A stretch of DNA of 64,000 nucleotides from Allium sativum (taxonomy: Eukaryota; Streptophyta; Magnoliopsida; Asparagales; Amaryllidaceae): the NCBI GenBank assembly GCA_030737875.1, contig CM060915.1, forward strand, positions 568,028,577 to 568,092,576, given 5' to 3'. Position 1 is the first letter of the stretch, and each line of letters begins with the position of its first letter. A program made the translations under genes and the position numbers. Below the pieces are notes generated by a model. That model did not search any database. It saw only the letters and a program-made list of their open reading frames with translations, and was not told the DNA's origin. Below are positions 1 through 11,530 of the stretch, in pieces.

Positions 1-134
1 AATTCTTGGCAACCTTTGATTTCACGACGGCTGTTGAGTCGATGACGGGTTCATTAGCATCCCTTGAACTTAGACGCACACTTCTTGATCAAGTTGGGGC
101 TTCGCAGAAGGAAGATCCATAGATTGTCGAGGTC

Positions 135-1553
135 ATGGACAGGTTGATTTGTGGTGAGACGTCTAGTCACCTTGCTAGATATACTATTGATGGCAAGGGT
201 TGGCTAAGGCGTGATGGAAGGCTATGCGTTCCACAAGTAGGAGACTTGGTGCATAAAGTTTTTGAAGAAGCACATCACTCGAAGATGACTATACATCCGG
301 GAGGGGATAAGATGTATAGAGATATGAAGCGCATTTTCTTTTGGGCCGGAATGAAGAGGGATGTGGCAGAGTATATTTCAAAGTGCATGGTGTGCCAACA
401 AGTGAAAGTCGAATCAAAGAAACCAGGTGGGCTATTGCATCCATTGGAGGTCCCGCAATGGAAGTGGGAGAGTATTTCTATGGATTTTGTGGATGGATTG
501 CCTAAGTCAAGGAGAGGGAACACGAGCATATGGGTCATAGTTGACAGACTTACGAAGAGTGCTCACTTCATCCCAGTAAAGAGCAAGAGGACCACATCAT
601 GGCTAGCATCTATTTATCTTCGAGAGATAGTGTGGTTGGATGGAGTTCCTTCTAGCATAGTTAGCGATCGTGACCCAATTTTCACTAGCCAGTTCTGGAA
701 CAGTTTGCAAGAAGCGATGGGTACGCGATTGAATCTGAGTACAGCCTATCACCCCCAGACGGATGGCCGAACTGAAAGGGTGAATAGAGTGCTAGAAGAT
801 CTCTTGAGGCTTTGTGTTCTCGACTTCGGTGGTACTTGGGAAGACCACCTTCCTCTTGTAGAGTTTGCGTATAATAATAGCTATCAAGCCAGCATAGGGA
901 TGGCACCATTTGAAGCTTTGTATGGGAGGCCGTGTAGGTCACCATCTTGTTGGTGGAAGACAACAGATAGACTTATACTTGGGCCCGATATGATAAGGGA
1001 CACATCCGAGAAAGTTGAATTAGTGAGAAGAAGGATGAAAGCGACCCAAGATAGACAGAAATCTTATGCTGACAAGCGAAGGGCAGATTTGGAATTCGAA
1101 GTGGGAGACATGGTTTTCGTGAAGGTTTCTCCTTTGCGTAAAGTGGTACGTTTTGGAGCAGTTGGGAAGCTGGCACCAAGGTTCGTAGGACCCATCCCTA
1201 TCATAGAGAGAATTGGAAAGATGGCCTATAAGGTGGAATTGCCCGAAAAGCTAGCCGGAGTGCATAATGTCTTTCATGTCTCGCATCTCCGAAAGTGCCT
1301 ACATGAGTCTGCTGAGGTGGTTGAACCAAGCATTCTTGAAGACATTGAGGTAGAGAAAGAAGCAACCTTGAGAAAAGCTCCGATTCGTATCTTGGGAACG
1401 GAGATCAAGAAGCTAAGGAATCGAGAAGTCAAATTGGTGAAAGTTCAGTGGAGTGAAGCCGATGAAGACGCAACTTGGGAAACCGAGGAGAAGATGCGTG
1501 GGCATTATCCATTCCTTTTTGAGGGTACATTCTCGATCTCTTTTCCTAATTAA
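135..1553 (+). CDS. RT1 pol C-terminal part: integrase with chromodomain-like tail
   Basis: A 472-codon open frame encoding the integrase of a Ty3/gypsy polyprotein, which joins retrotransposon cDNA to chromosomal DNA. Visible parts: an H2C2 zinc-binding segment (His48, His54, Cys84, Cys87), the catalytic core with Asp117, Asp178 and Glu214 (35 residues between the last two, the D,D-35-E spacing), and a C-terminal GPI/II...VFHVSHLRK segment. A chromodomain-like tail follows at about 415-465, ending in a YPFLFEG-type motif. That tail is typical of chromoviruses such as Tekay/Del and is thought to guide insertion into heterochromatin. The frame continues upstream to base 3, but an in-frame TAG at 120-122 cuts it. 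The aligned site in RT8 reads Asp-Pro-Gln, so the stop is probably CAG to TAG. The ATG at 135 is therefore not a natural start; the protein was part of a longer polyprotein. Confidence 0.93.
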   Translation: MDRLICGETSSHLARYTIDGKGWLRRDGRLCVPQVGDLVHKVFEEAHHSKMTIHPGGDKMYRDMKRIFFWAGMKRDVAEYISKCMVCQQVKVESKKPGGLLHPLEVPQWKWESISMDFVDGLPKSRRGNTSIWVIVDRLTKSAHFIPVKSKRTTSWLASIYLREIVWLDGVPSSIVSDRDPIFTSQFWNSLQEAMGTRLNLSTAYHPQTDGRTERVNRVLEDLLRLCVLDFGGTWEDHLPLVEFAYNNSYQASIGMAPFEALYGRPCRSPSCWWKTTDRLILGPDMIRDTSEKVELVRRRMKATQDRQKSYADKRRADLEFEVGDMVFVKVSPLRKVVRFGAVGKLAPRFVGPIPIIERIGKMAYKVELPEKLAGVHNVFHVSHLRKCLHESAEVVEPSILEDIEVEKEATLRKAPIRILGTEIKKLRNREVKLVKVQWSEADEDATWETEEKMRGHYPFLFEGTFSISFPN

Positions 1554-1556
1554 TAC

Positions 1557-2095
1557 ATCTTTCTTTTGCTATCCATGTTTATCTTGTTTATCTTGTTATC
1601 TCTTTAATCATGTCATGAGAACCTTAGGTAGAAACCCTTTGGATGAAACATGTATTTGAAACATGTTATGCTTGATGGTTGCAAGTGGTTGCAAGTGTTT
1701 GCACGTGGATACTCGTGGATGCATGATACACATTAGGCACTAAGATCGGCTCACACACTTTCATGTTGCATATGCATGAGTGCTTATACTTATTCATACT
1801 TGTTATGCTATCACGTGGATGTTGAATATGGATGAATGTTATGTGCACTCATGTAGAGACTATGAGTTATGTTAGGAATTTGCATACATATGGACTCATT
1901 TCACTAACATACTTTGCATTAAGGAGGTTTACTGTATCAGTAACCGCCTGATTTTTGCATTAGATAAGTACATATACACACACCTTTGCATATGATCATA
2001 CAGCATTTAGAATCCTCTAAGGACAATGACTGCGCGTGGATGATGTTTTGAGTAGATGGATGATGGATGGTAGGATACGTTCTTCCTAACTTGGA
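1557..2095 (+). other. RT1 untranslated stretch between pol and 3' LTR
   Basis: Noncoding sequence rich in short ATGCA/TTGCA-type words, for example repeated gcaagtgg/gcaagtgt around 1680-1700. The same stretch in RT8 (about 58305-58812) keeps the order and many words, including a segment shared just before both hairpins (taggatacgttcttc...). I see no gene here. Confidence 0.7.
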
Positions 2096-2113
2096 GATTT
2101 CGGGGACGAAATC
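2096..2113 (+). other. Perfect hairpin beside the RT1 polypurine tract
   Basis: GATTTCG-GGGA-CGAAATC, a 7-bp perfect inverted repeat with a 4-base loop, ends 17 bp before the 3' LTR. The same structure is found in RT8 (58813-58830) and in RT3 (10715-10732, minus strand), although the surrounding sequence is diverged. Role unknown; it may shape plus-strand priming or RNA 3' processing. Confidence 0.7.
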
Positions 2114-2116
2114 CTT

Positions 2117-2130
2117 TAAGGAGGGGAGAA
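2117..2130 (+). other. RT1 polypurine tract
   Basis: Purine-rich run (taaggaggggagaa) directly before the LTR start. This is the usual position of the plus-strand primer in LTR retrotransposons, and it fixes the LTR border and element strand. Confidence 0.85.
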
Positions 2131-5008
2131 TGTAACAACCTGTATTTTTGAATAACATGTTATAACATAAATCAATGCAAAATTAAACTGTAAAATCTGA
2201 ATCAAGGGAAACGGGCTGTGCCATTGCGTTCGTCTCGGAAAAATACGCGAAATAGAGTCCGAGTTTTCGAAAATCAGAGTCCGTATGACCAAGTTATGGC
2301 CCGTCAAAGTTTTCAGAAAATTTCAAGTTCAAAAACAGTTCAAATTTGAATTTAGAATTCAAATTCAGCCAAAACAGACTGGGCGGGAAAACTCCCTCCC
2401 AGACAGGTCGACTGGGGGTCGACCTCCCCCCAACCAGGTTGACACTAGAGTCGACCTAGGGGTCGACCCCCCTGGTCGGCCAAGTCGGCCTGGTGCACTC
2501 TATTGGGCTGTTTGGACCTGTTTTGGAGGCTTGTGACGTGATTTGATGGCTCGGATTGGATCTAGGGTTAATCCTATGGCTAATACTATCCTAATCTTCT
2601 ATAAAAGGACCCCTAAGCCTAGCCTAAATCATCATTATTCAACTCTACAACTAAACTATGCCAAATTTGTTCCTCTCATGGCCTCCACTCTCATGCTAAA
2701 ATTCCTAAGTTTATTTATATGAGAGGTTTTGAGTTCATACAAGTGTTTTCAAGCTTGTATGAGTGTTCTTAGTTTGCATTCAAGTCAAGTTGCAACATTT
2801 CTATTACAAAGCAAGGGTTTTTATTGATTTGGCTCAAGGGTTTTTCATTTGGAGCTTGCATATTTGGGTTTTTTGGTGATTGCATAAGGGCTTCGTCTCA
2901 ATCTTTATAATAAATATTCATTTGTGTCTTCATAGCATTGTAAGCCCTTTTCTACTTTCTTTTTGAACTCTAAAGTTAAATGAATGATGCAAGTTTGGGG
3001 TTGATCATTATGATATGCAAGTTTGGTTGATCATCATGCAAGTTGGTTTAATCATTATGTATGACACATGTTGCTATGTTATGCAAGTTTGGGTTGATCA
3101 TTATACACACGTTATCATGTTATGCAAGTTAAACTTGAGTTTGTGAGCTTAAAGCTTCAAGCTTTATATTAAAGGTTGCATTTTGGCAACATGGAAGTTA
3201 TCATATCCCTTATGATAACTTGCATGTGAGGCTAAATGCGAACTTCTAGCAACTTCTACATGTCATTTATCACCATGTATCACTTATATGCTAAGTTTGG
3301 TTTTATGCATACTTTTGAAGCCTAATAATGCAATATGCAAGTATATGAACATATGTACATCTCATATGCCACCATGTTAAACTTGTGGCTTCAACACCTT
3401 TTTGTCATGATTATGCCAAGTTCCCTATTTTATCCTTTATGCGTTGTTGCGATTATATAAACGATGGGATTACGTTGGGGTTGGGTAACATTATGACATG
3501 AACAAGGTTTTTATAACATGACGTGATATGTTAGCTTGTAAGTATGTTTTGGAAACATAATGGACATGACACTTAGAAAATATGAGTGTGGCCAACTCGA
3601 GGTTGGGTTGAGTTTGTAGCATAAATCTACCCGGACCCGCCCGGCTTAACTAGTGGCTACAAACAATAGGACCCAATGTGAGAAGTTGGTCATGTTGTGC
3701 TCGAACCCGAGGTTAGACCAAGTTGTGGTGTAAAGCTACCCGGACCCGCCCGGCTTAACTAGTAACCACAACAAGGTCTAATGTGAGAGGTTAAAGCACA
3801 TTAAGTTAATTAATGCCTCCTGATTAGGGTTAAGTCATGGTCCACTTAATACTTAACCAATTTGGGCTTGATGGGTTAATCGGGGTTAAGTCATGAACCT
3901 TGGGTACACTTAACCAATTTAATCCACGTTTGGATCGGGTTAACCACATTTAACCCGTTAAGAAACCCTAGTGGCATGGTCCTTTTCAGCAGTAACCCTC
4001 TTGATGGTATCATAAGACCCTAGGGACTAGGCTAGGGTGGGGCACGATTATTGGGCTGACATGTAAGCGATCAAAACGACGGCTGAGTAGGTACGCCGGT
4101 GTAGGTCCAGGCGGACAATGGTCGTGCACATAGTCCGGAGTTGGAAAATCAGGCATGGGTACCAGTAGATCTAGACTGTGCATACTTGATTGGTGTCCGA
4201 GGTTGACACCCTAGGACTTGATACACCATAGGGTGGACCTAGCGCAGTTTAACTACATTGCATGTTTGGGCCGTATGACACCGACACTTGACGAGTTAGG
4301 CTTATAGGGAGCCGATCAACTAGACCGTGTAGTTGGACCTTGATTTAGGTCACCTCATGATGTTGGGCCAAGCTTGGGCGAAGGGATCAATTCTTGTTTT
4401 TACTTGACATGTTAGAATGCTAGTACACCCGTGGTGCAAAACTTAACCTTGATTATGCGATGACACCTTTATCTATCTTGATAGTTAATCATCATGCCAG
4501 TATGTTGTTATCCTTATGTTCATCACAGCTTCTCATGCCAGTTAACTTTACTAGTTCATGAACTGGTAGTAGTTAGGGCTTACCAGTCTTTTTGACTGAC
4601 CTGTTTTCTTTCGCCTCTTTTCTTCCTTCCCCCCCCCCTCAAGTCCTCAGGGTGGGAACATTGGAGCTTAGCTTTGATCTTCATAGCTTGCTTACTGGAT
4701 TTGCTCATGTACGGTTTTGGACATTGAGCTAGCTATGGTTTATCACTTCACTTTGGGGATAGTACTTTATGTATTTCAGTTTTTCAGTTTATGCTTTTCT
4801 CTAGACTTTGTTTGTTGGAAAATAATGACCAAATACTTTGTTTTAACTTAACTATGGTTTTGAAATGCTAGTTTTATCCGCTGCTTTACTACTCTGTTTT
4901 ACTTATATGTTCTGTCTTGTGATATCTGCATGCATTTTTACCTTGTTTAACGCCCCTCCAAAGCTAGTGTGCTTGCAAGAGTTACCCTGGCGGATGTGGG
5001 GTGTTACA
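2131..5008 (+). repeat. RT1 3' LTR (2,878 bp)
   Basis: Starts TGTAACAACC right after the PPT and ends TGTTACA. Inside: a GC-rich block of short inverted repeats with GTCGAC words (2398-2500), a candidate TATA box (2600), many atgcaagtt words (about 2990-3400), and two diverged copies of a segment reading ACCCGGACCCGCCCGGCTT (about 3628-3660 and 3738-3770). A poly-C run lies near 4630. The same modules occur in the LTRs of RT8 in the same order. An ORF that begins in this LTR at 4865 and runs past its end is a chance fusion to the next feature. Confidence 0.88.
2600..2607 (+). promoter_or_regulatory. Candidate TATA box of RT1 LTR
   Basis: TATAAAAG, about 470 bp into the LTR and followed by CT/A-rich sequence. 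The RT8 LTR has TATAAATA at a similar depth (52041 and 59259) in the same sequence context, which supports a real core promoter at the U3/R boundary. Confidence 0.55.
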
Positions 5009-5276
5009 GGAGGAGCAGTTGCTCCTTATGAAAGGGAGACAGGATCCAGTATATGTGCCCCTATCTCTGAGATCGACCCCAAAACTGGGTTGGTCGTAAG
5101 ATTTTCCTCCCGATCGGTAACTTCGCAACTAGCCTCTCAGTCCTCTAGTTCTTCACCGGAGCCTCTCGTCGATAAGAGGAAGAGGAAAAAAGGTGGTCGT
5201 CCGGATGTTGACAAGGAGGCATCGGGGAAGCAGAAAAAGAGCAAGAAGTCTACACAGTCCCCTCCTCCCAACATAA
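5009..5276 (+). pseudogene. RT2 antisense extra ORF (aORF), fragment of late exon
   Basis: Open + strand frame left between RT1 and RT3, opposite to RT2 gag-pol. The residues are Ser-rich (a run near 5135-5155) and then Lys/Arg-rich, with KRKRKKGGR and KQKKSKK clusters that look like nuclear-localisation or nucleic-acid-binding stretches. Its composition resembles the linker after the Transposase_28-like domain of the aORF in RT7 (49954-64000), but I could not align the two residue by residue. A GT at 5277 follows in good donor context, and an intron probably starts there. The upstream part was removed to beyond the window by RT1. Function unknown. Confidence 0.55.
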
Positions 5277-5318
5277 GTATGCGACAGATATCAGTCCATA
5301 TTTTGTCCTTAGGATTTT
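5277..5318 (+). other. Start of probable aORF intron, interrupted by RT3
   Basis: ATAA|GTATGC donor followed by T-rich sequence. After removing RT3 and one ATTTT duplication it joins to 19454-19530, which ends TTATCTTGTAG. Together they would make a 119-bp intron, a normal plant size. Joining the flanks keeps a reading frame that runs to a stop at 19635. Supported only by splice-site likeness. Confidence 0.4.
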
Positions 5319-7889
5319 TGTAATGAACCGAAAATCCGGTAGAATTTGAGCTGACCAAAAGCACAAGTCCAACCCCAAATATCACGGAAATTCGAACCAT
5401 TAATAGAAAGAAGTTAGAGGGTGGGGATAGATAAGATAGAAACTTAGAATAGAAGAAGAAGAAGAACACAACATCAGAGTAACACGAATCTCGCAGCGAA
5501 ACGAATAACATATAATATATATAACATAACTTGAAATATACATCTGTAATTGAATATACATCTGTACTTGAATATGCATCAATGTCAAAGTACATCACTT
5601 ACAACACAGCAGAAATAACTATAGCTATATGATCCTGAAGCCTCCTGCTCCAAGCTCTTCCAGTATATCTGTAAATTCCCGACTACTCGACTGCCCGTAC
5701 AAATTTAGGCACCCAAGAGTTTAGGGAAAACAACAAAGTAAACTCCGGGTCAGTCATGGGACTGATATGAGTAAACAGTTTAAAAATAGTTTCAGAAAAC
5801 TAAATGATATCTCATAAGACCACGCCGTATAACACGGAACGGGTTTTTCCCTTATGAAAATCCAAACACTTGACTTATCTTTATATCAAAACTCTTTTGA
5901 TATTATAATAATGTCTAAATCAAGTAAATAACAATCTAGTGGAACGTTTGCATCTCACGTTCCACATATATATACAATCAAAACCGCAAGCACGTATTGG
6001 GTAATGGATTTCCAACTATGACAAGGTATGGAACCACCTTCCGCTGGTATTTCTCTAGAGGAGAATACACCGAGTTCAACAAGAACATCTTGCAACTCAG
6101 CCACACATGACCGACCACTCATTTCGCTTGAGTGTATCGAATGTATATCACCAACGATTGGGATCAGCAACCGTTTCCCGAATGGGTCAGCATCGACAAT
6201 AGATTTTTAGAAGTAAATGAAACTCTAGATCAGGTGATTATACACCCTAATAGGTGCGACCTACACAACCATGCTGCTTGCCCGATTTCTGTCATTTACC
6301 GGATGTTGAGGCTAGAAGCTACGCTTTATCATCACACCAGATTCACTTCGAATGTCACATCGTCAGATCCATCGAAAATCACTAATTGACGTCGACGTAA
6401 TGTATCAGCTAAAAGAAGTTTCCTTCTCCGCTTCCACTCTTGGTACGGTTGAAGAAATCAATGTACGTGACCTTTCTGGAAATACTCTGTCAGACATCCA
6501 TCCATACGAGTCATCCAGGAACAGGATGAACCGAAGGCACTATTTCTATTAATAGAAAAAGTCCTTGCACTCTACTCCGTCTTCGATTATCTTTATATAA
6601 TCTGATTCGCACGCTACTGCCGATATGGAGTGGTTCTTCGGATAATAATCCAACCGGTCTCTCCATATTGACAACGATGGTCAAAACTTCGATAGTCTGT
6701 GATTTAACTATCGAATAAAAACAAGTGTTTCGATAGTCGATGATTTAACTATCGAATAAAACAAGTGTTCATCCAAACATCCAACAATCACTGAACCTTT
6801 AATTAATATTCCATTAATTAAATCTCTTTTCTATTTCTTATCAATATTTGTTAACCAAATATTTTCAATAACCATATTGGCCTTATATGTTATTTGGAAA
6901 ACATTTCCGAATATCGCCTTCCTTTATTTTCTAAACTTTAGAAAATATATATTATTTATAATTGGAAAATATTCCAATTACTTATCTCTTTTCCAACCTC
7001 GTTTATTTCTATACTTAGAAAATAATCTATATTCTATTTCCAAGCTTACATTTCATTTGGGTTAAAACGGATGTTGTGTAAAACATCGTTACGACAACCC
7101 AAATACAGTATTTAACTAATTCTTATTCCACATTGATCTTCGAGCCTGAATCTTGCTACTTATCGGTATATCATGAAATCAACCAAGTTGGGGTATAATT
7201 ACCTCTCAGACCTTGACTGAATAACATTTAACGTCAAAACAGACAAGACTACTTACTCGAATAATCAATACCATACAACTGATTATTCACCTTTAAACAC
7301 ATATACATTTTCTCTTTCTATTCTTACTAGATTTTATTCCTAGTCTTCCTTTTTGATTATACTATTCTATTTCTAAGTTCGTTTTCTTATCGACTTCTAT
7401 ATATTTTGATATGTTAATTTCTAACTATCAAATTATCTTAAAAATATTCTATCTCCTTAAATTCCCGGAAAAATTCGCCATAACCTCCTTTGTACCGGGA
7501 GCATCGGGAAATTTCAAATAGCTTTCCCGGTCCTTCTCATCTCAAAAAGAAAAAGAAAAAGCCAAGCGGCTAGCCGATACAGCGCATAAAATCTCATATG
7601 GAAATTAAATACGTACCTTTTTGTCGGGCATTCTATTTATTTCACTTGTATACTTTATTCCATACCTGTCTCCTGTATATTTATACCTGTCCAATCTATT
7701 TTAACTATACCAATCGTTTTAACTAAATTTGTTACTTAACTCTTCAGTCTATTTCACCTTTCATATTTGAACATGACATGTTCAAATATATTTTAACTTG
7801 CATATTAACAAATTCTAATTATACTCATACTCTCGTTTCCTTATCGACTTCTTATTCAAATTCCAATTCAATTCTATTTGAATTCTCTT

Positions 7890-8128
7890 TATTTAAACTT
7901 CATTTGAATTCTATTTTCAAATTCTATAGTTTAAAGTCCATTTGAATTCTATATTCAAATTCTATAGTTTAAAGTCCATTTGAATTCTATATTCAAATTC
8001 TATAGTTAAAGTCCATTTGAATTCTATATTCAAATTCTATTGTTTAAAGTCCATTTGAATTCTACATTCAAATTCTATTGTTTAAAGTCCATTTGAATTC
8101 TATATTCAAATTCTATTTGAATTCTCTG
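7890..8128. repeat. Tandem repeat block 1 in RT3 LTR (38-39 bp)
   Basis: About six units of a 38-39 bp sequence built from the near-palindrome TTTGAATTCTATATTCAAA followed by ttctatagtttaaagtcca. Matching block in the right LTR at about 16655-16890. Confidence 0.85.
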
Positions 8129-8392
8129 CATTATTTATAAACAACGTTTATAACTTCAATTCAAATCCCACCTTTCCATTTATAAACAATGTTTATAAAT
8201 TCAATTCAAATCCCATATTCCCATTTATAAACAACGTTTATAAATTCAATTCAAATCCCATATTCCCATTTATAAACAACGTTTTATAAATTCAATTCAA
8301 ATCCCATATTTTCATTTATAAACAAAGTTTATAAATTCAATTCAAATCCCATATTTTCATTTATAAACAAAGTTTATAAATTCGATTACTTG
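8129..8392. repeat. Tandem repeat block 2 in RT3 LTR (about 45 bp)
   Basis: About five units with tttataaacaacgtttataa (an inverted repeat) followed by attcaattcaaatcccatat. Matching block in the right LTR at about 16890-17150. Confidence 0.85.
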
Positions 8393-10091
8393 TTTTATAT
8401 ACCTTCAAAACAAGTTAATATTTTCTATAGTTTTTATTTAAAAATTCAAATTCTATTTATAAAAATGGAATTTCCTTTTTAAATATCAAATACCCTTTCC
8501 GATATTTTTATGATTCAATATTCAAGCCCCAGTGATATTTTAACAATCAAATCAACCAATTTTCAATCATTTGATTTTTAACACATCATATATGAATATA
8601 TATGAAATCAAACAAACAACAGATAATATATATTTTTTAGGAATCCAGTTGGATTCCTCCAACCTGTTTTCCTGCATCCACAGACGTTAGTCAACATAGT
8701 AATACCCATCCTGCTTCGAGGCAGGATATCGCGGTATAGAAGGTCATCCACTATCATAGCGTGGGGCGTATAGGGTAATCATCCGCTATGAAACTGCGGG
8801 CATCCGCTAATGAGACTGCGGGAAATAAATCCAATCATCAACCCAATATATATATAATAGTCAACCCTAAATAACTAATATATTTAAATCAATCAGAAAG
8901 CATTCAAACAAATAACAAACAATTATTTTTACGAATAAAAATAATTCTAAATAAGGTGAGTGAGATTTACTCACCGAGATTCCATTGTTCGATCCATTCT
9001 GATCCAATTGATTTTAGAAAATTTCCAATCCAACATCCAATAGTATTTTCCGCAACTACATTCTAAGGAACTAGCTTCTCGATTTAATTACCTTGTATAA
9101 ATTTAAATTTTGCATTTATCAGATATACGGATATATCGACTAATAGGATTAAAGGTAAACTTAATTTGATTTTTAACTTACTTTAAATTAATTACTTATG
9201 TGTTAACCAAATTCCAACTAAAATCTTAACTGATTACTTTACAGATTTTATTTCTAACTAACTATTCCCTTTATATAAACTAAATTAACTTAAAAATCCT
9301 AATCACTTTATAAATTAACTAAATTAACTTAAAAAAAATGTTATTAACTAATTTAACAAATGTTATTAACTTGCAAGTTAGAATTGAATTAAATAATTTA
9401 TATTACCTTAATTACTTCTTTCTCCTCGGCAATTCACCAAGCTCTTCTCCTTCAATCTCGGAAACTGCTCCTCACAGCCGCAATCCCCCATTCGAACATC
9501 ACTACACAATTACCACAGATCGAACCTTTACTGTACAATTCACAGCACTTCATATATTACTCTAGATCACCCACCAGCGAACTCGAACTCGAACTCGTTG
9601 AATTCTTCCAACCGCCAAACCCTTTCAGTCAATCATCAGTGCGTTGACCACACCCCATTGCAAACATCGACGTCGGCCTTCCACTTTTTGCCTTCCTAAA
9701 TCGCGACCTCTGCTAGTACATCGATGAGCTTCAGATTTTCCCTGATTGTGAAACGCGATTCCTATTTGAAATCGCACCCAAATCGACCCGCTTTTCGTTG
9801 AACTCGACGCGTCAAATCCCTGGAGCAAACCCTCGAGCTCGCTGCCTCAACGCGTGATGACTCAGAAGACCGCCATTTCGACAGCATTTGGCTTCAGAAC
9901 ATCAACAGAGCGTATCGCGACATCATCCCCCTTCTGAAACTCGTCGCTACCTAAACCGCTTGTATCGCGATGGTGTTCTTGATTAGAGAAGTTGAACAAA
10001 TTGGGAAAACATGCGATTTTTTTGGAAGTGGATTCGATTCTCTTTTTTTTTTTTGGTTTCCAGAAGAAAATGTAATAAGGGGAGATGCATG

Positions 10092-10099
10092 ATTATATA
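10092..10099 (-). promoter_or_regulatory. Candidate TATA box, RT3 left LTR
   Basis: TATATAAT on the minus strand. The same gattatatag context occurs in the right LTR (18844-18851) and in the related RT5 (near 45270-45278), which favours a conserved core promoter over chance. Downstream on the minus strand is a GC-richer leader-like stretch. Confidence 0.4.
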
Positions 10100-10695
10100 G
10101 AGGAAGGGTGCGGCATTTATATTGAACAGCGAGGCCAAGGATTTTTGTGGAGTCAAGGAGAACAAGTATTTTTAAGTTTGGCCGTATATTTTTCCTCCTT
10201 GTTGTCGAGTTCACGTCCCCAAAACAAAGAAATTCATTTTATTTAATTATTTTAGATCCGGTGTCCTTTAAATAAAAATACACCGTGATTTCCGAACTCT
10301 TTTCTAAACACAGTAACTGGCATTTCTAGGGTAACACCCCTATTTCGGACACATTGGGATAGGTCACGAAGTCCAATTCGATCATCTGTAGAAGATATTA
10401 ATTTAAAATCGATATAAATTAATTTCCAAAACAATTGATTCTTTGAAAATAAATTTATATTATTATTCCAACTCAAATTGAATTTCGTACTGATCATCTG
10501 AACTGTTTTCAATTTAGTTTTAACTTCTAATTGAATTTACTTCGTATTGCGATCGATTAAATATATTCGATATTAAATCGTATATCGATTATTAAATCGG
10601 TAACTTAATATAAAATTCCATTTATATTTATCCCCCCAATATTTAAAACTGTATTAAATATTCAAATCTAACCGACGGAATATCCGGGTCATTAC

Positions 10696-10711
10696 ATTCT
10701 TCCCCACTTAA
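10696..10711 (-). other. RT3 polypurine tract
   Basis: On the minus strand TTAAGTGGGGAAGAA directly precedes TGTAATGACCC of the 3' LTR. It fixes the strand of RT3. Confidence 0.85.
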
Positions 10712-10714
10712 ATT

Positions 10715-10732
10715 AATTTCGTCCTCGAAATT
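10715..10732 (-). other. PPT-proximal hairpin of RT3
   Basis: AATTTCG-TCCT-CGAAATT, a perfect 7-bp stem with a 4-base loop, 19 bp from the LTR. On the minus strand the loop reads AGGA, against GGGA in RT1 and RT8. Confidence 0.7.
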
Positions 10733-10794
10733 GCTAAGGTAGAAAAGTGCTACAAACCCAGTAACTTTTTCAAAACTTATTTATGTTGATACTC

Positions 10795-11530
10795 AACATT
10801 TCAAACCTCCTTACGTAACTCTCTTTCGAATAAATCCCTATTCGATAACTCCTCCCTCCGAATAACTATATTCGATAATCTCTATTTCGAATAACTAGAT
10901 TCGAAAACCCTTCTCGAATAAACTATATTCGATTTACTCTATTCAATTTACTCTTATCAATTAACTCTATTGGATTTAACTCTTTTCGATTAACTCCATC
11001 GAATAACTAAATTCGATAACTCCTTCGAATAACCAATATTCTATAACTCACTTCGATTTAATTAATCGATAACTCTTTCCGATTAACAAATAATCGATAA
11101 CTCATTTCGATTAACAAATAATCGATATCTCCTTTAGTTCTATTCGAATAAACTAATATTTGATTTAACTCCATTCGCTTGACTCTAGATCGCAGCGATC
11201 ACAATGGTTACGCCTGATTCCCCCAGGAAACATCCGACCGCCCTAGGCTATCTGCAGCCCTGCGAATTTCGCTAGCAGTCGTACGAAATGGCAACTTATC
11301 CTGAGTAACTATATTTGGCTAACTCTATCTCAGTAACTATATTCGATCAACTTTAATTGAATAACTATCATTCAATTAAATTCTAATTCGATTAACTATG
11401 TTCAATTAACTCTATCTGGTTAACTGTTTCTCTAATCGATTTATTCTAACTCTAATCGATTATTTCTAACTCCAGTCGACTTCTCCTATTCGAATAACTC
11501 CTATTGGATAACGTTTATTCATTTATAAAG
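10795..11530. repeat. TCGAATA-type degenerate array in RT3 interior
   Basis: Dozens of short words such as ttcgataactc, ttcgaataacta and tcgattaactc, about 20-25 bp apart. The same kind of array is in RT5 at 36340-37010 and 47260-47930, there introduced by the same 'ccttacgtaactctctttcg' words. Confidence 0.75.

Larger units (their letters stand above)
1..5008 (+). mobile_element. RT1: Ty3/gypsy chromovirus (Tekay/Del-like), 3' part
   Basis: The 3' end of an LTR retrotransposon whose 5' LTR, gag and most of pol lie left of the window. It shows, in order, the integrase end of pol, a 3' untranslated stretch, a hairpin, a polypurine tract and a 2.9-kb 3' LTR with TGTAACAACC at one end and TGTTACA at the other. 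The last five bases next to it, GGAGG at 5009-5013, would be one copy of its target duplication; the partner is outside the window. It interrupts the antisense ORF of RT2. Its LTR start is clearly related to that of RT8 but diverged, so both are subfamilies of one family. Confidence 0.9.
5319..10695 (-). repeat. RT3 3' LTR (left copy, 5,377 bp)
   Basis: Read on the minus strand this is the 3' LTR, next to the PPT. It holds an AT-rich body, two blocks of tandem repeats (7890-8392), a gtgagtgagatttactcacc palindrome-like word near 8957, a GC-richer CT/AG stretch (9430-9960) and a candidate TATA box (10092, minus strand). The small ORFs seen in it recur in the right copy but have no recognisable domain; I treat them as chance. 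Segments near 5955-6540 are shared with RT5 and RT6 (there in the LTR too). Confidence 0.92.

Noticed and set aside
4865..5323. A single 152-codon ORF starting in the RT1 LTR
   Set aside because: It is a chance fusion of LTR sequence with the RT2 aORF fragment across the insertion border at 5008/5009. Only the part after 5008 is kept.
7890..8392. Regularly spaced repeats that could look like a CRISPR array
   Set aside because: Units are contiguous tandem repeats without unique spacers, in a plant LTR, and duplicated in the other LTR.
9338..10512. Several 60-90 codon ORFs in the RT3 LTR, repeated at 18097-19264
   Set aside because: They recur only because the LTR is duplicated. Small indels between copies shift the frames, so coding constraint is not supported.
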